From Spirochaetaceae bacterium UBA4077 (lineage in GTDB: Bacteria > Spirochaetota > Spirochaetia > Treponematales > Rectinemataceae), in the NCBI GenBank assembly GCA_002383375.1, contig DFYR01000072.1:1-13045 (forward strand): 13,045 bases of DNA. The letters run 5' to 3'. The notes under the pieces were generated by a model. That model had not been told where the DNA came from. It saw only the letters and a list, made by a program, of their open reading frames with translations, and searched no databases. Positions 1 to 8,876 of the stretch are shown here, piece by piece; position 1 is the stretch's first letter, and each line of letters opens with the position of its first letter. The position numbers and the translations under genes are program-made.

Positions 1-2357
<2,357 letters not shown>

Positions 2358-2391
2358 TAAACGATTCCTCCATTGAAGGGGAGTGGAATGT

Positions 2392-2406
2392 CGGGGCGAT
2401 GCCCCG
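2392..2406 (-). other. Perfect GC hairpin in the ppdK leader
   Basis: Six-base arms CGGGGC and GCCCCG flank a three-base loop. The hairpin lies in the predicted ppdK 5' leader, a little under 20 bases upstream of the GGAGGA ribosome binding site. No T-run follows, so it is not a classical terminator. Between hairpin and start, CTCC could also pair with GGAG of the ribosome binding site across an 8-base loop. It may stabilise the mRNA or tune translation; no known riboswitch class is recognised. Confidence 0.4.
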
Positions 2407-2434
2407 CTGGTGCCTGATCAAATCACTTCGCAGA

Positions 2435-2463
2435 AAACTAATGGAAAGCGCAAGTAATGTCAA
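2435..2463 (-). promoter_or_regulatory. Candidate sigma-70 promoter of ppdK
   Basis: On the minus strand a perfect TTGACA (2463-2458) is followed after 17 bases by TAGTTT (2440-2435), a weak -10 box matching TATAAT at three of six positions. The start would fall near 2428, giving a leader of about 70 bases before the ppdK ATG. The exact -35 and ideal spacing carry the call; the -10 is the weak part. Confidence 0.5.
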
Positions 2464-2505
2464 GAAAGAGCAGTAGCGTTGTGCGATTGACTCAAGGATA
2501 AAAAA

Positions 2506-3714
2506 TTGTCATCCTCATTAATTATGCGACCCTGTCGATTTCATGTGGACCTCGACGCATTCTTCGCGTCGGTGGAGCAGAATGACAGGCCAGAGCTAAA
2601 GGGAAAACCGGTCATTGTTGGAGCTTCCCCGGGGCGAAGAGGTGTCGTTTCCACCTGTTCCTACGAAGCCAGGGCATTCGGCCTGCATTCCGCCATGCCC
2701 ATTTCTGAGGCTTTTCGTCGCTGCCCCCAGGGAATTTATCTGCCCGTGCGCATGGAACGTTACGCGGAAGTATCCAGAAAAATCATGAATTTATTGCGCC
2801 GCTTCACACCTGAGGTACATCAGCTGTCCATCGATGAAGCCCTCATGGACATGACTGGAACCGAAAGACTCTGGGGAGATCCTGAACATGCTGCTCGCTT
2901 GGTCAAGGAAGAAATTCGCAGCAATACAGGCCTCACAATTTCCATAGGCGTCAGCATTAATTCCTATGTGGCAAAAATAGCCTCAGGCCTCAAAAAACCC
3001 GATGGGCTCTGCATCGTCCGCGAGGGGGAAGAGAAAGATTTCATGGCCGGTCTTCCTCTAAAAAAACTATGGGGAGCGGGAGAAAAAACCCAGGCCCAAC
3101 TATTAAAATTGGGCATCCGCACTATAGCAGAGCTGCAAGCCGCCTCCGCCGCTGTTCTGGAGGCTAAGCTGGGAAAAGCGGCAGCCCAATTTTTAGTGGA
3201 TGCCGCCTGTGGTCGAGATCCAGGAATTTATAGTCTTGAGCCTAAGCGCTCAACCATAAGCGGAGAGAGAACCTTCGCTCGGGATACGAATGATCGCCAG
3301 CGCTTAGTCGATACGCTCCGGTTAATCTCCGACGAGCTCGCCGCTAGGACAGTCAAAGGAGAGTCGGCATCTACCATCGGCATCAAGCTGAGGTTTTCTG
3401 ATTTCAGCTGCATACACCGTCAGTTTAGCAGGGTTGAAGCATTTACCTCCGCCGATGAAATTTTGGCAGGAGCCTTGGATTTGCTGGAAAAAAACTGGGA
3501 TGGGCAAAGGCCTGTGCGCCTGATCGGTATAAGTCTTCAAGGAGTGAAGCCGCTTGCCAGCTTTCAGGTTGGACTTTTTGAAGAGGGGCCAAGCAGGTCT
3601 GAAAAAGCCAGAAGGGTGATGCAGGAAATAGACGGCAGGGGCTTAGGGCGCCTGGTGCGGGCCCGTTTTCTTCCCGGCAATGCATGTGACGAGGGGCAAG
3701 AACCTGAAGTATAG
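2506..3714 (+). CDS. dinB: DNA polymerase IV (Y-family)
   Basis: Error-prone translesion DNA polymerase, 402 residues. It has a palm with catalytic Asp15 in FHVDLDAFF and Asp110/Glu111 in QLSIDEA, and steric-gate Phe20. The finger motif STCSYEARAFGLHSAMP and the SIGVSINSYVAKIASGLKKPDGL block are both typical of Pol IV. A helix-hairpin-helix thumb (LKKLWGAGEKTQAQLLKLGI, about 186-204) and a little-finger domain ending in RPVRLIGISLQGV follow. QVGLF at 354-358 fits the beta-clamp binding pentapeptide. The TTG at 2506 is chosen as start because AAGGA lies seven bases upstream; the in-frame ATG at 2524 has no ribosome binding site and leaves a very short N-terminus before the catalytic block. No LexA box was recognised upstream. 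By eye the gene is more AT-rich than its neighbours. It converges on the lipoprotein gene. Confidence 0.95.
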   Translation: MSSSLIMRPCRFHVDLDAFFASVEQNDRPELKGKPVIVGASPGRRGVVSTCSYEARAFGLHSAMPISEAFRRCPQGIYLPVRMERYAEVSRKIMNLLRRFTPEVHQLSIDEALMDMTGTERLWGDPEHAARLVKEEIRSNTGLTISIGVSINSYVAKIASGLKKPDGLCIVREGEEKDFMAGLPLKKLWGAGEKTQAQLLKLGIRTIAELQAASAAVLEAKLGKAAAQFLVDAACGRDPGIYSLEPKRSTISGERTFARDTNDRQRLVDTLRLISDELAARTVKGESASTIGIKLRFSDFSCIHRQFSRVEAFTSADEILAGALDLLEKNWDGQRPVRLIGISLQGVKPLASFQVGLFEEGPSRSEKARRVMQEIDGRGLGRLVRARFLPGNACDEGQEPEV

Positions 3715-3798
3715 ATAAGGCGAAAGTTAAATTGCTTCCAAGGCTGATGTCTCTGGATCGGAAGGAAGATGATCGCCCCGGCGTATGGTTTTAGGGAA

Positions 3799-4437
3799 TT
3801 ACCAGGAAAGAATCATGCTAGGCGCGGTTTCAGTGACAATGATATTCCTCATCCGACCTTCGAAATAGACAGTATTGCCTTCCTGGCGTTTCGTTATAGC
3901 CGGGTGCGACGACTCGGCCTTCTGGGGCGTTTTCGGAAGCTGAATGCTAAAGCTGAAGGTATAAGGGTCGAAAGCTTCTTCAGCCAGTATTTTCATTTCT
4001 GGATCGAGGGTGGGCATTCGGTCGCCCAGGGAAAAGCGTATCTCCTGGCCTGCGGAGCCGGAGTTGTGGGTAGCGAGCTTGCCTGAGGGATCCAGGTAGA
4101 ACATGAGGGCGTCCAGATTCTGAAAAGCGATGACTGTGGATATGATAAGGTCAGTCCCCGATTTTTTACTCGACCAGGACTTCAGTTCCAGGCCTTCGGA
4201 ACCCGCCAGGCTTTTTTCCACATCTTCCCTGCTCAAGGGGATGGGCAGGAGTTCCTTGTTGGCTTCCAGCTCGCCGAAGGCCGCCAGTTCCTCGGATATC
4301 CTGTACTCAGCCGAAACCGTGCCCGAACCTTCAGAGGAGATTTCTACCTTTGTATCCATGCCAACGCAGGAAGCGAGAACCATCGCCGCGGTGAACAGCG
4401 CCAACGTGTATAAAAGCCTGGTTCCCATTTTCGTCAT
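3799..4437 (-). CDS. Putative lipoprotein of unknown function
   Basis: A 212-residue predicted exported lipoprotein. The N-terminus has basic residues (K3, R7), a hydrophobic stretch from about residue 8 and a canonical lipobox LASC with Cys24 as the lipidation site. The mature part is rich in beta-type sequence and begins with KVEISSEGSGTVSAEYRIS. This recalls LppM/DUF3153-like domains, whose N-terminal strands carry a G-S-G-T-V pattern, but the resemblance is weak and I assign no function. No C-terminal membrane segment is seen. The start at 4437 is preferred over the ATG at 4458 because GAGGAG precedes it at five bases and gives a normal-length signal peptide. The 4458 ATG would overlap the DUF503 stop as ATGA. 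It lies just downstream of the DUF503 gene, almost certainly co-transcribed. Confidence 0.75.
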   Translation of the reverse strand: MTKMGTRLLYTLALFTAAMVLASCVGMDTKVEISSEGSGTVSAEYRISEELAAFGELEANKELLPIPLSREDVEKSLAGSEGLELKSWSSKKSGTDLIISTVIAFQNLDALMFYLDPSGKLATHNSGSAGQEIRFSLGDRMPTLDPEMKILAEEAFDPYTFSFSIQLPKTPQKAESSHPAITKRQEGNTVYFEGRMRNIIVTETAPSMILSW

Positions 4438-4454
4438 CTTTTCTCCTCGAAGCG

Positions 4455-4745
4455 TCATTGGTATAGTTCCGAGTGAATCTGCACCTCGTGGATGTTCACC
4501 GGAAAGCTTTTCTCCACGAACAGGACCGCCTCGTTCAACACTTTTTCTCCGAAGGTTTTCGAATTGGATACCAAGGCCGCGCCGATCTCTGCGAAGCCCA
4601 GCGAATCCTGCAAATCGACCTCGGCACAGGACAGTCGGAACTTCCGTTGCAGCCTGCTTTTTATACCCGATACCACTCGCCGCTTGTCCTTTATAGTTTC
4701 GGTCTCGGGAAGCTCAACGATGAGCATAAGCATTGATACGACCAT
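4455..4745 (-). CDS. DUF503 family protein (YlxP-like)
   Basis: A 96-residue small cytoplasmic protein. The pattern MVVSMLMLIVEL, then IKDKRRVVSGIKSRLQRKF, SCAEVDLQD, AALVSNS and a C-terminal helix with VLFVEKSF matches the DUF503/YlxP family over its full length. In Bacillus, ylxP lies in the nusA-infB region, which hints at a role around translation, but the function is unknown. The ATG at 4745 is chosen because it aligns with the family's usual N-terminus; the frame stays open far upstream into the region opposite metG, but that part resembles nothing. AGGA lies only three bases before the ATG, close for a ribosome binding site. The stop codon is followed 17 bases later by the preferred lipoprotein start. 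Confidence 0.85.
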   Translation of the reverse strand: MVVSMLMLIVELPETETIKDKRRVVSGIKSRLQRKFRLSCAEVDLQDSLGFAEIGAALVSNSKTFGEKVLNEAVLFVEKSFPVNIHEVQIHSELYQ

Positions 4746-4755
4746 CTTTCCTGAA

Positions 4756-4784
4756 ATACTATCACTTAAGCGTATTCTTGACAG
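4756..4784 (-). promoter_or_regulatory. Weak candidate promoter of the DUF503-lipoprotein unit
   Basis: Minus strand: CTGTCA (4784-4779), 17 bases, then TAGTAT (4761-4756). Each box matches the sigma-70 consensus at four of six positions. Its -35 lies on the complementary bases of the metG -35, so the two divergent promoters would share DNA. Transcription would start only about four bases before the DUF503 ATG. Confidence 0.35.
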
Positions 4785-4806
4785 CCCCTGAAGGCGCGGA
4801 TATTGT
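4778..4806 (+). promoter_or_regulatory. Sigma-70 promoter of metG
   Basis: Perfect TTGACA (4778-4783), a 17-base spacer and TATTGT (4801-4806, four of six matches to TATAAT, including the key first and last bases). The expected start is near 4813, one or two bases before the metG ATG at 4815, so the transcript would be essentially leaderless. Confidence 0.65.
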
Positions 4807-4814
4807 GCAACGAT

Positions 4815-7208
4815 ATGAAGCGAAGACTCATCACATCGGCACTGCCTTACGTCAATAACGTTCCTCATCTGGGCAATCTCATCCAGGTTCTCTCGGCGGA
4901 CGTATTCGCACGCTTCTGCAGACTGCGGGGCTACGACACACTCTACATCTGCGGCACCGACGAATACGGAACAGCCACCGAAACTAAGGCGCTGGAAGAA
5001 GGCGTGAGCCCAAGGGAGCTCTGCGACCGCTTCTTTGCTGTCCACAGGGATATCTACGCCTGGTTCGGCATAGCCTTCGACAAGTTCGGACGCACATCGG
5101 CGCCGGAGCATACCGAGATAACCCAGTCCATATTCCTGGACCTGGATAAAAACGGTTACATACAACAGCAGACCATCGAGCAGCTCCACTGCGACAGCTG
5201 CGGCCGCTTCCTGGCGGACCGCTATGTGCGGGGCGTCTGTCCCTCCTGCGGCTACGAGGGAGCCAGAGGTGATCAGTGCGAAAACTGCGGAAAGCTGCTG
5301 GAACCTACGGAACTCAAGAATCCCCAGTGCTCCACCTGCGGCTCCACACCCCACCTGAAGCAAACCACTCATCTGTACATAGACCTTCCCAAACTGAAGG
5401 ACAAGCTGGAACCATGGCTGGACAAGGCCAGTCGCCAGGGCTTCTGGGCTAAAAACGCAATACAGATGACCCAAGCCTGGCTCAGGGATGGACTAAAGCC
5501 CAGGGCGATAACCAGGGATCTGAAATGGGGCATACCGGTGCCCAAGAAAGGATTCGAGAACAAGGTATTCTACGTCTGGTTCGACGCCTGCATCGGCTAT
5601 GTGTCCATGACAGCAGGCCTTGGAGCCGAGCGTGGCTTTGACTGGAAGTCCTGGTGGCAAAATCCCGAAAACGTGGAGCTCTTCCAGTTCATAGGCAAGG
5701 ACAATATTCCCTTCCACACGGTCATTTTCCCTTCAAGCCAGCTGGGAACGGGCAGGAATTGGACCATGCTCCACCACATGTCCAGTTCCGAGTATCTCAA
5801 CTACGAGGCGGGCAAGTTCTCTAAGTCCAAAGGCATTGGAGTATTCGGAACCGATGTGATGGAAACAGGGATCCCCGCCGACGTCTGGCGCTTCTACATT
5901 TTCTGGAACAGGCCCGAGACCTCGGACTATACCTTCACCTGGGCTGACTTCTACGAAAAGGTCAACGGCGAATTGATAGGCAATCTGGGCAACCTTGCCA
6001 ACAGGACCCTTAGCTTCATCTCCCGCTATTACCAGGGCAAGATTCCCCAGGCCAAGGCCGACGAGGGTTTTTGGCAGAAGGCTAAGGCGATCGAAACCGA
6101 GGTTGCTGCCGCTCTCGAGAGGGCCGATCTCCGGGACGCGCTGCGCCAGGTGTTTCAGCTATCCGACCTGGCCAATAAGCGGTTCCAGGATGGCGAACCC
6201 TGGAAAACCAGAACTTCAGAGCCGGAAAAGGCGGCTTCGTTGTTGTCGGATCTCTGCTACGTCTTAAGGGACCTGGCGATACTGATTCAACCCTTCATGC
6301 CTCAGGCGGCTGAAAAGCTAGCCTCTCAGCTGGGCTTCGTCATAGGCAGGGAGGGGATGGACTGGTCGGCGCTTGGCAGGCTCGAAGGGCTCAACGAGGT
6401 ACGAGGAACCGGTCTTCTGTTCAAAAAATTGGAAGAAGACCATATCAACGCCCTGAGGGAGCGCTATTCGGGCTCGCAGAAAGAAAGGGCTGAAAGAGAC
6501 AAGGCAGAATTACAGCAGGCAGGCAAAGCCATCCAGCCGCAGAAGTCCAGACAAACGGCTCCTGGAAAGGAAGCAGCTATCGGAAAGGAAGCGGCTCCTG
6601 CAAAGGAAGCGGTATCCGGCTCTGATGCTGCGAAAGCTGGGAAACCTAGTGAAGAGAAAAAAGCCGAAGAGGTGAAAGCACCGCCCCTTGCCGGCCTGGC
6701 CCAGGAAGAACGATGCGCCCGTCTGGTCTCGCTGAAGGTAGCCAAGATAGTCAAAGTGGAACGTCACCCCAAGGCGGATAAACTCTATATCGAAACTTTG
6801 GACGACGGCTCCGGTCAGGAGCGGGTTATCGTCTCGGGTCTTGTCCCCTACTATCGGGAGGAAGAACTCCTTGGTAGGCACATTGTTCTTGTCGACAACC
6901 TGAAGCCAGCCAAGCTGCGGGGTGTGGAATCCAAGGGGATGCTGCTCGCCGCCTCCAAAAAGAGCGCCGAAGGAGAGGCTAAGGAAATCGTAGAAATACT
7001 CCAGGCAGCCTGGGCTGAGCCGGGTAGCGCTGTTGTCCCAGAGGGTTTCGAGGACCTGCCCGTTGCTGAGGACCAGATCGACATCGACGGCTTTTTCTCC
7101 ATACCCCTGGCAGCCAAGGGGGGCATCGCCTATGCTGGCGCCGCCCGGCTCCTGGCTGCAGGGAAACCCCTTAGCCTGCACGAGGTGACCGACGGCGAAA
7201 TAGGATGA
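4815..7208 (+). CDS. metG: Methionyl-tRNA synthetase with C-terminal EMAP II-like module
   Basis: Charges tRNA-Met with methionine; cytoplasmic, 797 residues. Class I signatures are HLGN (18-21) and KFSKS (334-338). The zinc insertion has four CxxC pairs (C126/129, C142/145, C155/158, C172/175), the two-knuckle type. The anticodon domain follows. A Lys/Ala/Glu-rich linker with three GKEA-like repeats (about 574-626) leads to a tRNA-binding OB fold (about 637-713, with HPKADKLY, VSGLV, LKPAKLRGVESKGMLLAAS). A further C-terminal stretch of about 70 residues resembles the extra domain of eukaryotic EMAP II/p43. The ATG at 4815 is chosen because the family starts here. An in-frame TTG at 4803 lies inside the predicted -10 box, so it should not be in the mRNA. 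The stop overlaps the femX start as ATGA. Confidence 0.96.
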   Translation: MKRRLITSALPYVNNVPHLGNLIQVLSADVFARFCRLRGYDTLYICGTDEYGTATETKALEEGVSPRELCDRFFAVHRDIYAWFGIAFDKFGRTSAPEHTEITQSIFLDLDKNGYIQQQTIEQLHCDSCGRFLADRYVRGVCPSCGYEGARGDQCENCGKLLEPTELKNPQCSTCGSTPHLKQTTHLYIDLPKLKDKLEPWLDKASRQGFWAKNAIQMTQAWLRDGLKPRAITRDLKWGIPVPKKGFENKVFYVWFDACIGYVSMTAGLGAERGFDWKSWWQNPENVELFQFIGKDNIPFHTVIFPSSQLGTGRNWTMLHHMSSSEYLNYEAGKFSKSKGIGVFGTDVMETGIPADVWRFYIFWNRPETSDYTFTWADFYEKVNGELIGNLGNLANRTLSFISRYYQGKIPQAKADEGFWQKAKAIETEVAAALERADLRDALRQVFQLSDLANKRFQDGEPWKTRTSEPEKAASLLSDLCYVLRDLAILIQPFMPQAAEKLASQLGFVIGREGMDWSALGRLEGLNEVRGTGLLFKKLEEDHINALRERYSGSQKERAERDKAELQQAGKAIQPQKSRQTAPGKEAAIGKEAAPAKEAVSGSDAAKAGKPSEEKKAEEVKAPPLAGLAQEERCARLVSLKVAKIVKVERHPKADKLYIETLDDGSGQERVIVSGLVPYYREEELLGRHIVLVDNLKPAKLRGVESKGMLLAASKKSAEGEAKEIVEILQAAWAEPGSAVVPEGFEDLPVAEDQIDIDGFFSIPLAAKGGIAYAGAARLLAAGKPLSLHEVTDGEIG

Positions 7209-8338
7209 TGGACAGCCAAAAATCAGAGCTTAACGCTTCCATTACCAGGTTGAGCCTTCCCCCCCTCGGCCTGGGCTCTGGGACGGTTGGAAAAGGGGAG
7301 GGCAGCACCGGCCCTAGCGTTTGCGGGAGTTTTATGCAGAGCCCCTTCTGGGCCCGCTTTAAGGCAAGCACAGGCTGGAAAGCCTATCTCTTCGATTTAA
7401 ACGACAAGCCCGAAGGCAGGGATCCCCTGGTCGTCTTGGTAAGACCCCTGGCCTTGGGATTTTCCTTCGCCTACATACCCCACGGTCCAGGCCTTAGCCC
7501 CCCTGGGACGGACAAGGGCCTGTATCTGGAAAAACTTGCCCAGGCCATTCTCTCAAGAATACGGGACCGAATCCTCTTTCTCCGTTTCGACCTGGACTGG
7601 GAGCTGGATTCTGTCTGCAGTGAATCGGAGATTTTTTCATCCGGGACCAGACTCAGGAAGGGAAGTGCCGTGCAGGTGCCTGATACGGTGATTCAGGATC
7701 TGCAACCTGAAGAGTCCGGGATACTGGCTGCTATGAAGCCTAAATGGCGTTATAACATAAAGCTTGCCGAAAAGCGGGGCATCCAGGTGACAAGACAGGG
7801 GGCAGAAGCCTTGCCGCTTTTCTACAAACTCTACCAGGAAACCGCCGTCCGGGACGGCATTTCCATACACCCCCTCGAATACTATGAAAGACTCTTTGCC
7901 GCCGCCGATCAGTCCGGCTTGGAGCCCATCAGGCCAGAACTCTCGGTCTGGGTGGCCAGTCACGAATCCCAAGCGCTGGCGGCTATAATCACCCTCTTCT
8001 ATGGCGGGACCGCGACCTACCTCTATGGCGCCTCCTCCAGCGAAAAACGCAACCTCATGCCTGCCTACGCCCTCCAGTGGGCAGCCATCCAGGCCGCCAA
8101 AGCCTCTGGCTGTCTGCGCTACGACTTCTTCGGGATTCCTCCCACAGGCGACCCGGGACACCCCATGGCGGGACTGTACTTGTTCAAAACCGGCTTTGGA
8201 GGAAAAATTCTCCACAGGATCGGTGCGGTGGATTATCCGGCCATGCCCCTGCTTTTTAGCCTGTTCAGGATTTTAGAGAGCTTGAGACTGTTCTGGCATA
8301 AGAAAATACGCAAAGCCCTGCGGCGCGCTAGTTCCTGA
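7205..8338 (+). CDS. FemX/FemAB-type peptidoglycan bridge aminoacyltransferase
   Basis: A 377-residue member of the FemABX family (tandem GNAT-like folds), which adds amino acids from aminoacyl-tRNA to the stem peptide of lipid-linked peptidoglycan precursors at the inner face of the membrane. Family blocks seen: FMQSPFWARFK (43-53), YIPHGPGL (90-97), KWRYNIKLAEKRGI (180-193), YLYGASSSEKRNLMPAYALQW (from 272), GCLRYDFFGIPP (302-313) and GLYLFKTGFGG (323-333). The C-terminus is basic and amphipathic, possibly a membrane contact. The added amino acid cannot be read from sequence. The start overlaps the metG stop (ATGA), so translation is likely coupled; a second ATG follows directly at 7208. 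A Gly/Ser-rich stretch near residues 22-37 looks like a flexible insertion. The 3' end overlaps that of the convergent amrA by 11 bases. Confidence 0.88.
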   Translation: MMDSQKSELNASITRLSLPPLGLGSGTVGKGEGSTGPSVCGSFMQSPFWARFKASTGWKAYLFDLNDKPEGRDPLVVLVRPLALGFSFAYIPHGPGLSPPGTDKGLYLEKLAQAILSRIRDRILFLRFDLDWELDSVCSESEIFSSGTRLRKGSAVQVPDTVIQDLQPEESGILAAMKPKWRYNIKLAEKRGIQVTRQGAEALPLFYKLYQETAVRDGISIHPLEYYERLFAAADQSGLEPIRPELSVWVASHESQALAAIITLFYGGTATYLYGASSSEKRNLMPAYALQWAAIQAAKASGCLRYDFFGIPPTGDPGHPMAGLYLFKTGFGGKILHRIGAVDYPAMPLLFSLFRILESLRLFWHKKIRKALRRASS

Positions 8339-8873
8339 CCTCACCAAAGACAAGCCCCTCGAAAATATAGAGCTCAGCCTTTCGATCTTTCCAGGTCTCC
8401 GGCTCAAGCCCAGCCTTGCGGCATACCTGCTCGAGAAAGACGTACCTGTCCCAGCCGTACTCCACCGCCACCTGGGGCAGCAGGACGCCGGAACGGCCCC
8501 AGTACGAGATATAGACCCCATGACGGCCGACAATAAGGTCTTCCGGATTCGTGATCCTCTGCATAGGCCCCAGCAGGCTTATCTCTATGCTGATCGAATC
8601 CAGCTCCTCTTCTCCCAGCTCTTCGAAACGGGGATCTTCGAAGGCTGCAGCCCTAGCCATCTGGGAGACCGTCTCGGCGATGGGCAGGTCGCTTACCATC
8701 CTGCCGATGCAGCCCCGGAGTTGAGCGTTTTTATAGAGAGTAACAAAGGCCCCGAGCTTGTATGCAGGTCCCGAATACTCCATCGGCGGCGCCTTCCTGA
8801 AGCAGTTTTCGATCGAACGTCGGGCTATGGCGCAGAGTGCCTTTCTATCTCCATCAGATACCTGCAGATCCAT
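8328..8873 (-). CDS. amrA: AMMECR1-domain protein (AmmeMemoRadiSam system protein A)
   Basis: A 181-residue cytoplasmic protein that is a stand-alone AMMECR1 domain. Conserved elements are GAFVTLYKNAQLRGCIG (41-57, with the invariant LRGCIG), FEDPRF (78-83), the ISIEISLLGP strand (95-103), GRSGVLLPQVA (126-136) and a final YIFEGLVFGE strand. The biochemical activity of the family is not established. The ATG at 8873 has GAGG six bases upstream, inside the end of the amrB gene; the gap to the amrB stop is three bases, so the two are one operon. A radical SAM protein is usually the third member of this set, but none is present in the window. The tail overlaps the femX tail. Confidence 0.92.
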   Translation of the reverse strand: MDLQVSDGDRKALCAIARRSIENCFRKAPPMEYSGPAYKLGAFVTLYKNAQLRGCIGRMVSDLPIAETVSQMARAAAFEDPRFEELGEEELDSISIEISLLGPMQRITNPEDLIVGRHGVYISYWGRSGVLLPQVAVEYGWDRYVFLEQVCRKAGLEPETWKDRKAELYIFEGLVFGEVRN

Positions 8874-8876
8874 GCG

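Noticed and set aside
3715..3798. Possible bidirectional terminator between dinB and the lipoprotein gene
   Set aside because: CTTCC and GGAAG could pair across about 20 bases, but the stem is short, the loop is large and no T-run follows on either strand.
4803..4814. TTG at 4803 as metG start
   Set aside because: It has AAGG upstream, but it lies within the predicted -10 box TATTGT and adds four residues not typical of the family.
4746..5474. Upstream extension of the DUF503 frame to 5474 on the minus strand
   Set aside because: The extension is antisense to the metG catalytic domain and resembles nothing; family homology begins exactly at the ATG at 4745.
6510..7181. Minus-strand frames opposite the metG C-terminus
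   Set aside because: Shadow of the tRNA-binding domain and linker; no ribosome binding site and no recognisable domain.
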